A DNA stretch of 18,430 nt, from contig CAZNSG010000346.1 in NCBI GenBank assembly GCA_964575715.1, positions 1-18,430 on the forward strand, in the 5' to 3' direction. The translations under genes were made by a program, and so were the position numbers. Below, piece by piece: positions 1 through 8,254 of this stretch. The stretch's first letter is position 1. Each line of letters opens with the position of its first letter. The notes below the pieces were generated by a model that was given only the letters and a program-made list of their open reading frames with translations, made no database searches and was not told where the DNA came from. This stretch comes from PNAI01 sp964575715 (GTDB lineage Bacteria; Pseudomonadota; Alphaproteobacteria; Rhizobiales; Xanthobacteraceae).

Positions 1-445
1 GGCGAAATCCCCATAGCGCCCGCGGCAACCTCTGCCCGTAACCGACCGCGATTTCGTGCCTTGGCGCTTTTCGGACGCCGGTCGTCGGAGCGCGTGGATG
101 GCGCCGTCATGCCGGCATCCGAAAACCTGCACAAAACCGGACGTAAATTCAGACTGTTGGTACCGCCGCGAAGCACGTAGCACGTAGGGCGAGCTAGCCG
201 ACCTCGCTTCGCCCGCCGACCCTGGCTTCGCCGAGGCGAGAGCGCGCTTCCAGCCTTCGCAGCCGAAGCGGCTGCTTCGGCGGAGTAGGCTCGCGAAGGC
301 GGGAGGCGTAACCCGCCGGCTCATGGGGAAATGGCGGATTACGTGGAGTTTACCCTTGGGCCGCGCATCGCAGCCAAGTGTACGCAGGCTGCGCCTGCTA
401 TGGCGCGGACCCGAAGGCTAATCCGCCCTTCGTGCTGCGCGATGT
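1..445. other. Gene-free left edge with palindromic repeats
   Basis: I see no supportable gene here. Positions 1-170 show nothing recognisable. From about 174 there is a short tandem AGCACGT (twice). A nested hairpin follows at 253-300: outer arms GCCTTCGC (253-260) and GCGAAGGC (293-300), inner arms GCCGAAGC (262-269) and GCTTCGGC (274-281). A spaced inverted repeat, GGCGGATTA (333-341) against TAATCCGCC (419-427), resembles the intergenic palindromes scattered through Bradyrhizobium-type genomes. A 79-codon open frame at 331-570 crosses these repeats and the end of the next gene and looks accidental. Confidence 0.6.
253..300. repeat. Nested hairpin, REP-like
   Basis: Outer 8-bp arms GCCTTCGC/GCGAAGGC enclose an inner perfect 8-bp stem GCCGAAGC/GCTTCGGC with a 4-nt loop (GGCT). 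There is no T-run on either side, so it reads as an intergenic palindromic repeat rather than an intrinsic terminator. Confidence 0.55.
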
Positions 446-1384
446 CTAAGCAGCAACGCCGAGCTTGCCGCCCGCAACCGTGCGATACCAATCCAGAATC
501 TCGACGCCGTTCCAATGCAGCACGCCGTCGAACCGGCTCACATAATCGTAGATCGATTCGAGATATTTGATGCGGTGCGGCTGGCCGCTCAAGTAGGGAT
601 GGATCGCGAGCGCCATGATTTTTGCGCGGCTTTTGCTCTCCGCGTAGAGCCGGTCGAACTGGTCGGTCGTGCGCTTGAGCAGATAGTCGCTCTCGTGGTG
701 CTGCACCGCCATCATGGGAATGTCGTTGAGCTCCATGGTGTAGGGCAGCGTCACCAGCGGGCCGTTCGTCGTGCGGATCACCGTCGGCTCGTCGTCATAG
801 ACCCAATCGCCGATGTATTTGATGCCGGCGGCCGCGAGCAAATCCGGCGTCTCCAGCGTTTGCGTGAGGCCCGGCCCGAGCCAGCCGACCGGACGCTTGC
901 CGGTAAAGCGCTCCAATGTGTCGAGCGAGCGCGCGATCATCGCCGCCTGGTCCGGCTCGTTGTGGATCGGGCCTTGCTCGTAAGAATGGCCCATGAACTC
1001 CCAGCCATCGGCCAGCGCGGCTTCGGCCACGCGCTTGTAATCCACGCAGACGCGGGCGTTGATCGCGAGCGTGGGCGCGATCTTGCGCTGCTTGAATAGA
1101 TCGAAGAAGCGCCACACGCCCACCCGCATGCCGTATTCGTGCCAGCTCCAGTTCGGCACGTCCGGCAGATAAGTCTGGCCGGTCGGCGGCGCCAACACCT
1201 GGCGCGCCATCGGCTTTGCAATGTCCCACACTTCGAGATTGACGATGGTCCAGAACACCAGCCGCGCGCCGCCCGGCAATTGGAGCGGCGGACGATCGAC
1301 GATGGCGGAATATTCCGCGCGCTCGCGCGGCAGCATGGGGCGGGATTTGGGACTGTATTTGGGACCGGATTTGGGACTGTTCAT
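446..1384 (-). CDS. Polysaccharide deacetylase (NodB-fold) family protein, PuuE-like
   Basis: This 312-residue protein belongs to the carbohydrate esterase 4/NodB-fold hydrolases, in the branch that includes PuuE-type allantoinase-like proteins. Its substrate cannot be read from sequence. Supporting segments are GWEFMGHS (about 128-134, with H133), the conserved GWLGPGLTQTLETPDLLAAAGI stretch (about 168-190) and the ALAIHPY segment near the C-terminus. The canonical TFDD metal-binding motif is absent: the equivalent strand reads FWTIVNLEVWD (44-54). H133 is not followed by a second His four residues on, so metal binding may be altered (inference). An AAGGAG ribosome site sits about 7 nt before the ATG at 1384. 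The first 16 residues come from a 12-bp tandem repeat, so M17 is a possible alternative start. It is divergent from the GYD gene. There is no signal peptide, so it is probably cytoplasmic. Confidence 0.85.
   Translation of the reverse strand: MNSPKSGPKYSPKSRPMLPRERAEYSAIVDRPPLQLPGGARLVFWTIVNLEVWDIAKPMARQVLAPPTGQTYLPDVPNWSWHEYGMRVGVWRFFDLFKQRKIAPTLAINARVCVDYKRVAEAALADGWEFMGHSYEQGPIHNEPDQAAMIARSLDTLERFTGKRPVGWLGPGLTQTLETPDLLAAAGIKYIGDWVYDDEPTVIRTTNGPLVTLPYTMELNDIPMMAVQHHESDYLLKRTTDQFDRLYAESKSRAKIMALAIHPYLSGQPHRIKYLESIYDYVSRFDGVLHWNGVEILDWYRTVAGGKLGVAA
1345..1380. repeat. 12-bp tandem repeat (x3) inside the deacetylase N-terminus
   Basis: Three adjacent units, ATTTGGGACTGT, ATTTGGGACCGG and ATTTGGGACTGT, are read on the minus strand as the tetrapeptides NSPK, SGPK and YSPK at the start of the deacetylase-like protein. 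The unit length is a multiple of three, so copy-number change would keep the frame. Confidence 0.9.
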
Positions 1385-1464
1385 GGCGGCTCCTTCTGCA
1401 ACCTATCATCGCGCAGGAAACAAAGTTTCGCGAGCATAGCGGAGTCTGTAGATGGAATAGCGTA

Positions 1465-1497
1465 GCGCCATTATTCATTGATAATAGGAGATGGCGC
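1465..1497. promoter_or_regulatory. Inverted repeat between divergent genes, possible operator
   Basis: GCGCCAT (1465-1471) pairs with ATGGCGC (1491-1497), and an inner ATTAT (1470-1474) pairs with ATAAT (1481-1485). It lies in the 134-bp gap between the divergent deacetylase and GYD genes. This region is AT-richer than its surroundings, as expected for a shared promoter/operator. The regulatory role is inferred from position only. Confidence 0.3.
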
Positions 1498-1533
1498 AAT
1501 ACGCGCTTAATCTAAAGGATGGGGAGATTGCCG

Positions 1534-1827
1534 ATGCCAACGTATCTTATGCTGGTGAACTTCACTGACCAGGGCGTGAGGGGCGTTAAAGAGATTCCAA
1601 GCAGACAAGACAAATCACGCGAGACAGCAAAGAAATTTGGAGTCGAGCGGAAACAGGTCTGGCTGACCTTCGGCCCATATGACTTTGTTCACCTCTACGA
1701 GGCGCCAAACGATGCGGCGATGGCACAGTTCGTGATGACGCTCGGTTCGTTTGGCAATGTTCGGACGACGGTAATGAGGGCGTGGGACGAGTCAGAACAT
1801 CTTCCGCTCATACGTGAGTTGTCTTGA
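1534..1827 (+). CDS. GYD domain-containing protein
   Basis: A 97-residue protein with the layout of the GYD domain family: an N-terminal strand (MPTYLMLVNFTDQGVRGVKE), a central helix, then the segment FGPYDFVHLYEAPNDAAMAQFVMTL in which the family's G-x-YD core appears as GPYD. The family is small, probably cytoplasmic, with a ferredoxin-like dimeric alpha/beta-barrel appearance and no firmly assigned function. I chose the ATG at 1534 because a GGGGAG ribosome site lies at 1521-1526 and the domain begins right there. An upstream in-frame ATG at 1519 overlaps that ribosome site. The gene converges on the beta-oxidation gene with a 3-bp gap. Confidence 0.85.
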   Translation: MPTYLMLVNFTDQGVRGVKEIPSRQDKSRETAKKFGVERKQVWLTFGPYDFVHLYEAPNDAAMAQFVMTLGSFGNVRTTVMRAWDESEHLPLIRELS

Positions 1828-1830
1828 GGG

Positions 1831-4038
1831 CTACGCCGCCTTGCGCTTGCCGGGCGGGAAGCGGCGGTAGAAGGTATCGCCCTTGGCCGCGAGATCGAGC
1901 AGGAGCGCGCACGGCTTGAAGCGCGCGCCATGCTTTTTTTCCAGCGATTTACAAAGCTCAACGAAACGCTTGGCGCCGGTCATGTCGATGTAGGACAGGG
2001 TGCCTCCGGTGAACGGCGCAAAGCCGAAGCCCAGAATCGAGCCCACGTCCGCTTCGCGCACGTCGGTGACCACGCCTTCCTCGAAGGTGCGCGCCGCTTC
2101 CAGCGACTGCGTCACGAGGAATCGGTGTTTGAGTTCCGCGACATCGATCTTGTCGGGGTCGAGTTTCTTGGGCTGCAAATCGAGCAGGCCCGGCCACAGG
2201 CGTTTGGGGCCGTTCTGCGGATAATCGTAAAAGCCCTTGCCGTTCTTGCGGCCGAGGCGCCCCTGTTTTTCGACCAGCTCTTGCAGCAGCTTCTTCTGCT
2301 GCGGATGCACCGCCTTGGGGCCGAGGTCGGCTTCGGTGGCTTTCAGTATCTTCCAGCCGAGATCGAGCGCGATTTCGTCATTGAGCGCGAGCGGGCCCAC
2401 CGGCATGCCGGCCATGCGCGCGACATTCTCGATCATGGCGGGCGGCACGCCCTCCATCAGCATGAGATGGCCTTCCTGCAGAAAATTGAGCACGCAGCGG
2501 TTGGCGTAGAAGCCGCGCGTGTCGTTGACCACGATCGGGGTCTTCTTGATGGCGCGCACATAGTCGAGCGCGAGCGCGAGCGCGGCGTCGCCGGTCTTTT
2601 TTCCCAAGATGACTTCGACCAGCAGCATGCGCTCGACGGGCGAGAAAAAATGGATGCCGATGAAGCGGCTGGCATCCTTGGCAATTTCGGCGAGCGAGGT
2701 GATCGGCAGCGTCGAGGTGTTGGAGGCGAAAATGACATCGGGCACCACGGCCTGCGCCTTGGTGGTGGCTTCCGCCTTCACCTTGCGATCCTCGAACACC
2801 GCCTCGATGACGAGATCGCAGCCGGCCAGCGCGGCATAATCGGCGGAAGGCGTGATCTTGCCAAGCACCGCATCGCGCTGGGCGGCGGTAGCGCGGCCCT
2901 TGTTGACCTGATCGGTCAAGGATTTTTGTACATGACCCTTGCCCTTGTCGGCGCTCTCTTGATCGCGATCGATCAGCACCACATCGAGGCCGGCCTGCGC
3001 GCTCACCGAGGCGATGCCGGCGCCCATGAAGCCGGCGCCGATGATGCCGATCTTTTTAAGCTGCGACGGTGGGATGCCCGCCGGCCGGCGCGCACCCTTG
3101 TTGAGTTCGCCCATGGAGACGAACAGCGAGCGGATCATGGCGGCAGCTTCCGGCGAGCGCAGGATTTTCGCGAAGTAGCGCGATTCCACTGTGAGCGCGC
3201 GGTCGAACGGCAGCAGCAGACCCTCGTAGACCACTTGCAGGAGAGCGCGCGCGGCCGGGTAATTGTCATAGGTCTCGCGCCGGTAAAGCGCGTTCGCCGC
3301 CGGAAACGTCATCATCCCGCTCTTGGAATAAACCGGCCCGCCGGGCAGCCGGAAACCCTCGACATCCCAGGGCGCCTTGGCCTTGCCGCCGCCCTTGATC
3401 CAGTCCTTGGCGAGCATGATCACATCGGCCGCGGGTACCACCGCATCGATGAGCTTCATCGCCTTGGCGCGGCTCAAGCGCAGCTGATCGCCCTTGAGCA
3501 GCATCTGCAATGCATCCGCGGGCGAGAGCATACGCGCGACGCGCTGCGTACCGCCGGCGCCCGGGAACAATCCCACCTTAATCTCCGGCAGACCGACGCG
3601 GGTACGCTCATTTTCGGCGGCGACGCGGTAATGGCAGGCGAGGCAAAGCTCAAAGCCGCCGCCGAGCGCGGTGCCGTTGATGGCGGCGACCCACGGCTTG
3701 CCGCTGGTTTCCAGCCGCCGGTATATCTGCGAGAGCTTTCGGCTCTCCTCGAACACCTTGGTGACCGCGGCTTCCGCGCCTTGGTTCTTTTCGAGTTCGG
3801 CGAACAGGCGCGCGAGCGCCTCCAGCATGGTCAGATCGGCACCGGCGCAGAACGTGTCCTTGGCCGAGGTGACGACCGCGCCCTTGATGGCCGCATCGGC
3901 TGCGACTTTTTCCACGATCGCGGCGAGTTCGCTCATGACGGTCGTGTCGATCACGTTCATCGAGCGGCCGGGCATGTCCCAGCTCACCAGCGCGATGCCG
4001 TCGGTGTCGATGTCGAGCTTGAAGTTGGTGAAGGTCAT
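1831..4038 (-). CDS. Fused enoyl-CoA hydratase / 3-hydroxyacyl-CoA dehydrogenase (FadB/FadJ type)
   Basis: A bifunctional beta-oxidation enzyme of 735 residues. It hydrates trans-2-enoyl-CoA and then oxidises the 3-hydroxyacyl-CoA with NAD+, feeding the thiolase encoded upstream. The N-terminal crotonase domain (about 1-200) shows oxyanion-hole segments FCAGADL and GGGFEL. Both catalytic glutamates are present, in GGGFEL (about 128) and GLPEI (about 150). The dehydrogenase part has a Rossmann GIIGAGFMG (about 328), the catalytic-His motif HFFSPV (about 463), and two C-terminal helical domains (KTPIVVNDTRGFYANR, then PVGPLALNDEIALDL). I chose the ATG at 4038 because GGAGAG precedes it closely. 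An in-frame ATG at 4056 would overlap the cupin stop codon (ATGA) but has a weaker ribosome site. It is the last gene of the minus-strand cluster. fadB and fadJ cannot be told apart here. Confidence 0.95.
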   Translation of the reverse strand: MTFTNFKLDIDTDGIALVSWDMPGRSMNVIDTTVMSELAAIVEKVAADAAIKGAVVTSAKDTFCAGADLTMLEALARLFAELEKNQGAEAAVTKVFEESRKLSQIYRRLETSGKPWVAAINGTALGGGFELCLACHYRVAAENERTRVGLPEIKVGLFPGAGGTQRVARMLSPADALQMLLKGDQLRLSRAKAMKLIDAVVPAADVIMLAKDWIKGGGKAKAPWDVEGFRLPGGPVYSKSGMMTFPAANALYRRETYDNYPAARALLQVVYEGLLLPFDRALTVESRYFAKILRSPEAAAMIRSLFVSMGELNKGARRPAGIPPSQLKKIGIIGAGFMGAGIASVSAQAGLDVVLIDRDQESADKGKGHVQKSLTDQVNKGRATAAQRDAVLGKITPSADYAALAGCDLVIEAVFEDRKVKAEATTKAQAVVPDVIFASNTSTLPITSLAEIAKDASRFIGIHFFSPVERMLLVEVILGKKTGDAALALALDYVRAIKKTPIVVNDTRGFYANRCVLNFLQEGHLMLMEGVPPAMIENVARMAGMPVGPLALNDEIALDLGWKILKATEADLGPKAVHPQQKKLLQELVEKQGRLGRKNGKGFYDYPQNGPKRLWPGLLDLQPKKLDPDKIDVAELKHRFLVTQSLEAARTFEEGVVTDVREADVGSILGFGFAPFTGGTLSYIDMTGAKRFVELCKSLEKKHGARFKPCALLLDLAAKGDTFYRRFPPGKRKAA

Positions 4039-4052
4039 CGTTCTCTCCGTCG

Positions 4053-4520
4053 TCATGCCTTTGGATACATCTCGCCCGACTTGTGCATATAGCGCGCGCC
4101 GTTCTCATCGCGCTCCAACCGCATGTCGATGTCGGGGTATTCCACTTTTTCACGCGCTGCACGCGTGCCGATTTCGAGATAAATGGCGTCGCGCGGGGAG
4201 CGATTGATCAGACAATGGCCGTTCGACGTGTTGGCTTTCCAGCCGGCAGCATCGCCCGGACTGAGCACGGTTTCACCGTCGTTTTCGCACAGCACCAGTT
4301 CGCCTTCGAGCACATAGACCAGTTCATCTTCGTTCGCGTGCCAATGGCGCTGCGACGACCAAGCGCCGGGCTTGAGCGTGGTCAGATTCACTTCGAACTG
4401 ATCGAGACCGGCGGCATTGCCGAGCCGCTTGCGCCAACGGCCCAGCACCGCCTGCCGGAACGGCGCGGGATAATTGGTGGCGTTATCGAGTTTGAGACTG
4501 GCGATGTCGATCTTAGGCAT
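4053..4520 (-). CDS. Single-domain cupin protein
   Basis: A 155-residue small beta-barrel protein. Cupin motif 1 is complete: G52, H59, H61, E65 and G73 in the spacing G-x(6)-H-x-H-x(3)-E-x(7)-G. Motif 2 follows as PGDAAGW (88-95) with H102. The four metal ligands H59, H61, E65 and H102 are all present, so it should bind a divalent metal. Substrate and reaction are unknown. A longer frame extends upstream to 4643, but its extra codons run through an intergenic palindrome. The ATG at 4520 has AGAGGA upstream and begins the conserved sequence, so I take it as the start. The stop lies 14 bp before the next gene's preferred start, so the two are very probably co-transcribed. A cupin is not a standard beta-oxidation enzyme. 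Confidence 0.9.
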   Translation of the reverse strand: MPKIDIASLKLDNATNYPAPFRQAVLGRWRKRLGNAAGLDQFEVNLTTLKPGAWSSQRHWHANEDELVYVLEGELVLCENDGETVLSPGDAAGWKANTSNGHCLINRSPRDAIYLEIGTRAAREKVEYPDIDMRLERDENGARYMHKSGEMYPKA

Positions 4521-4557
4521 TCCAAATCCTCTGTTGTTTCCTCGATTCTCTCGTGGC

Positions 4558-4730
4558 CTCATGCTGAGGAGCCCGCCGTAGCCCGAAGGGCGAAGGCGTG
4601 GCGTCTCGAAGCATCGCAAGTCGGCTATAGCCGACTTGCGCACTGTATATTACCGATCTCGAGTAAACCCGAGATCGGTGAGCCGCCCCATCCTTCGAGA
4701 CGCGCCCTTCGGGCGCTCCTCAGGATGAGG
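4558..4730. repeat. REP-type long inverted repeat between cupin and thiolase genes
   Basis: The outer arms are CTGAGGAGC (4564-4572) against GCTCCTCAG (4715-4723). The inner arms are GCGTCTCGAAG (4601-4611) against CTTCGAGACGC (4693-4703). The loop of this large palindrome contains the two-hairpin module annotated separately. The element fills most of the gap inside the beta-oxidation cluster. No T-run follows it, so it is more likely a mobile palindrome or an mRNA processing/stability element than a terminator. Confidence 0.75.
4615..4678 (+). repeat. Two-hairpin module, copy 1
   Basis: Hairpin A (4615-4640): arms CGCAAGTCGGC and GCCGACTTGCG, loop TATA. After a 12-nt spacer comes hairpin B (4653-4678): arms CCGATCTCGAG and CCCGAGATCGG, loop TAAA, with one A-C mismatch next to the loop. 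Three other copies occur in the window. Confidence 0.85.
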
Positions 4731-4772
4731 ACGGAGAGAGGATCGCTTCGCTGCGACATCCGAGATATCCCG

Positions 4773-5981
<1,209 letters not shown>

Positions 5982-5994
5982 TTTTCCTCCTTAC

Positions 5995-6198
5995 CTTCTC
6001 CCCTTGTGGGAGAGAGTGGCGAGCGCGTAGCGCGAGCCGGGTGAGGGGTTATGCTCGCTCATTGGAACCGTAACCCCTCACCCGCCCTCGCTCGCTTCGC
6101 TCACTCGGGCACCCTCTCCCAGCCGAAGTCGGATATATCCGACTTCGGCCATCGAAATTGACCGAACTCGGGTAAACCCGAGTTCGGATGGAGAGGGA
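5995..6198. repeat. REP-type inverted repeat between thiolase and acyl-CoA dehydrogenase genes
   Basis: A perfect 13-bp inverted repeat, GGGTGAGGGGTTA (6039-6051) against TAACCCCTCACCC (6071-6083), is flanked by CCCTCTCCC-like and GGGAGAG-like outer segments. It also contains copy 2 of the two-hairpin module. It occupies nearly the whole 236-bp gap between two genes of the beta-oxidation cluster. No gene is visible in it. Confidence 0.75.
6123..6187 (+). repeat. Two-hairpin module, copy 2
   Basis: Hairpin A (6123-6148): arms CCGAAGTCGGA and TCCGACTTCGG, loop TATA. After a 13-nt spacer comes hairpin B (6162-6187): arms CCGAACTCGGG and CCCGAGTTCGG, loop TAAA. Both stems are perfect over 11 bp. 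Relative to copy 1, arm changes are matched in the opposite arm. Confidence 0.9.
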
Positions 6199-6217
6199 AG
6201 AAAGTAGCAACGCAAGC

Positions 6218-7375
6218 TCACAAACTCCTCGCGATCACAAGCTTCATGATCTCGTTGGTTCCCGCATAGATGCGCAGCACGCGCGCGTCGCGGTAGATAC
6301 GCGAGATCGGATATTCGTCCATATAGCCATAACCGCCGAACAATTGCAGGCAGCGGTCGACGACTTTTCCCACCAAATCGGTGGTCCAGGTCTTGGCCAT
6401 CGAGGCGGTCGTGGTATCGAGGCCGCCGGCCACATGCCGCTCGATGCAGTGATCGACGAAGACTTTGGCGACTGTGGCTTCGGTCTTGCAATCGGCAAGC
6501 TCGAACTGGGTGTTCTGGAACTCGATGATTTTCTTGCCGAAGGCCTGGCGCTGCTTGACGTAATCGATCGTGAGCGCAAGCGCGCGCTCCATCATGGCGA
6601 CCGCGTGCACCGCGACGATCAACCGCTCCTGCGGCAGCTCGTTCATCAGTTGCGCGAAGCCCTGCCCGGCTTCGGTGCCGAGCAGGCTTTCGGCCGGCAG
6701 CGAGACGTCTTCGAAGAACAACTCGGACGTGTCGGCGGAATCCATGCCGAGTTTCTTCAGTTTGCGGCCGCGGCGGAAGCCGGGCGCGTCATCGGTTTCC
6801 ACCACCATGAGCGAGATGCCCTTGGCGCGCTCCTTGGGATCCGTTTTCACAACAACGATGACGAGATTGGCGTGCTGGCCGTTGGTGATGAAGGTCTTTG
6901 AGCCGTTGAGCAGATAGCGGTTGCCCTTTTTCACCGCGGTCGCGCGCACGCCCTGCAGATCGGAGCCGGTGCCGGGCTCGCTCATGGCGATGGCGCCGAC
7001 CAGTTCGCCGGTTGCAAGCCTAGGCAGCCAGCGCTTCTTCTGCTCCTCGGTGCCGTAGTGAAGAATATAGGGCGCCACGATCCCCGAATGCAGCGGCGCA
7101 CCGAACGTATCGAAGCCGGCCAAACTGAACTCTCGGTTGATCACCGCCTCGTGCGCGAAGCTGCCGCCCGAGCCGCCATATTCCTCCGGCATCGACGCGC
7201 AGAGCAGCCCCGCCTGCCCGGCCTTGGTCCAGACTTCGCGCGGGTAGCTGTGCGCGTCGTGCCAGCGGTCGAGCTGCGGCACGAACTCGGCGGCGATAAA
7301 TCGGCGCGCCTGCTCCTCGAGCAGAACGACATCCTCGGTCATCCAGGCCGGGCGCGGGAGGTTGAGCGGGTTCAT
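6218..7375 (-). CDS. Acyl-CoA dehydrogenase, long-chain/isovaleryl-type active site
   Basis: A 385-residue FAD enzyme for the first beta-oxidation step, forming trans-2-enoyl-CoA and passing electrons to electron-transfer flavoprotein. Family signatures are AMSEPGTGSDLQGVRA (130-145), NGSKTFITNG (157-166), KQRQAFGK (near 276) and GGYGYMDEYPISRIYRDARV near the C-terminus. The usual C-terminal catalytic Glu of medium- and short-chain enzymes (YEG) is Ala here (IYAGTNEI). Instead ELPQERL has Glu at about 250, the position used by long-chain and isovaleryl-CoA dehydrogenases (family knowledge; assignment inferred). No strong ribosome site precedes the ATG at 7375; M12 is an alternative start. It is the first gene of the cluster leading to thiolase, cupin and hydratase/dehydrogenase. 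Chain-length preference is not certain. Confidence 0.94.
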   Translation of the reverse strand: MNPLNLPRPAWMTEDVVLLEEQARRFIAAEFVPQLDRWHDAHSYPREVWTKAGQAGLLCASMPEEYGGSGGSFAHEAVINREFSLAGFDTFGAPLHSGIVAPYILHYGTEEQKKRWLPRLATGELVGAIAMSEPGTGSDLQGVRATAVKKGNRYLLNGSKTFITNGQHANLVIVVVKTDPKERAKGISLMVVETDDAPGFRRGRKLKKLGMDSADTSELFFEDVSLPAESLLGTEAGQGFAQLMNELPQERLIVAVHAVAMMERALALTIDYVKQRQAFGKKIIEFQNTQFELADCKTEATVAKVFVDHCIERHVAGGLDTTTASMAKTWTTDLVGKVVDRCLQLFGGYGYMDEYPISRIYRDARVLRIYAGTNEIMKLVIARSL

Positions 7376-7394
7376 GGATCAGTCGCGTTGATTC

Positions 7395-7408
7395 TTGACG
7401 TATCTCAA
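7395..7408. promoter_or_regulatory. FNR/FixK-like box (TTGA-N6-TCAA)
   Basis: The 14-mer TTGACGTATCTCAA matches the TTGA-N6-TCAA core of Crp/Fnr-family sites (FixK, FnrN, Anr). The outer positions deviate from the preferred TTGAT-N4-ATCAA. It lies 20 bp before the acyl-CoA dehydrogenase start and about 255 bp before the UspA gene, whose family is often under low-oxygen control. A match this short can occur by chance. Confidence 0.25.
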
Positions 7409-7591
7409 TGCCGCACGACACTCCACATGCGAATCGTTTGGTACACAACATAAGACGCGCCGCTTGGCAGGGCGAGGGCTGTGAACCAGCATAACGAGCA
7501 ATCTTGATCAAATCGCCGCCTGTCCAAGGCATCGATGCTCAGGGCGCAATCCTTACGGCCCCGCGCCCGCCGTCATGGTGCGGTATCTTTG

Positions 7592-7619
7592 TTGGACTTG
7601 AACCATTCTGCGATAAATG
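7592..7619 (+). promoter_or_regulatory. Possible sigma-70-type promoter for the UspA gene
   Basis: TTGGAC (7592-7597) and TAAATG (7614-7619) are separated by 16 bp and lie 44 bp before the UspA start codon. Both hexamers are imperfect, so this is a weak prediction. Confidence 0.2.
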
Positions 7620-7662
7620 TTGGCGTAGGGTCTTCAAGCCATAAGGCAACCAGGAGGAATAC

Positions 7663-8109
7663 ATGTATCGGCATATTCTGATCCCGACCGACGGCTCGGA
7701 GCTCGCGCAGAAAGCCGTTACGCATGGATTGTATCTGGCAAAAGCCGTCGGCGCCAAAGTGACTGCGCTCGTCGTCGAGCATACTTTCAATGTGTACGAC
7801 GTGCACGAGTCGAAGATGGATTTAATGCCGAAGGAATTCGCCGCATACACCAAGAGAATCAAGGAGCACGCAACGAAAGTGTTGGACGGCGTGGCGCAAG
7901 CGGCCAAAGCCGCAGGCGTAAAATGCGAAACCGTGCAGATGGTGCACGATCAGCCCTACGAAGCCATCATCAAGACGGCCAAGAGCAAGGGCTGCGATCT
8001 CATCGTTATAGCCTCGCACGGCAGGGGCGGAATATCGGGGCTGGTGCTCGGCAGCGTGACGACCAAGGTGCTCACGCATACCAAGATACCGGTGCTCGTC
8101 TGCCGTTGA
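7663..8109 (+). CDS. Universal stress protein, UspA family
   Basis: A 148-residue single Usp domain, cytoplasmic, usually a dimer. The N-terminal MYRHILIPTDGSELAQKAV contains the conserved Asp of the nucleotide pocket. The C-terminal stretch IASHGRGGISGLVLGSVTTKVLTHTKIPVLVC matches the ATP-binding G-2x-G-9x-G(S/T) pattern, with Ala in place of the first Gly, so ATP binding is plausible. The AGGAGG site 7 nt before the ATG fixes the start. It is divergent from the acyl-CoA dehydrogenase and 145 bp upstream of the solute-binding protein gene, apparently as a single transcription unit. The exact stress signal cannot be told. The possible FNR/FixK box upstream is far away. Confidence 0.93.
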   Translation: MYRHILIPTDGSELAQKAVTHGLYLAKAVGAKVTALVVEHTFNVYDVHESKMDLMPKEFAAYTKRIKEHATKVLDGVAQAAKAAGVKCETVQMVHDQPYEAIIKTAKSKGCDLIVIASHGRGGISGLVLGSVTTKVLTHTKIPVLVCR

Positions 8110-8254
8110 CGCGATTGGCGCTTCGCAGCCGACGACCGTGATTTAGCCGCACCCTTGCAAGCGGCAAACCCATACAATTGGCCATTGCCCGCGATGTTAC
8201 GGGCTCGAATTTGTGGTAGTCTTATTGATCGAGCGCCAACCGGGAGGGCCTAAA

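Larger units (their letters stand above)
7376..7662. other. Intergenic region between divergent acyl-CoA dehydrogenase and UspA genes
   Basis: This 287-bp gap has no supportable gene. It should hold promoters for both divergent genes. Visible items are a TTGA-N6-TCAA box at 7395-7408, an 8-bp palindrome TTGATCAA at about 7504-7511, and a possible promoter for the UspA gene at 7592-7619. Confidence 0.5.

Noticed and set aside
1930..4092. Plus-strand open frame of 720 codons
   Set aside because: It lies opposite the fused hydratase/dehydrogenase gene, whose catalytic motifs are complete. The antisense product is Arg/His/Ala-rich with no recognisable domain, a typical high-GC shadow.
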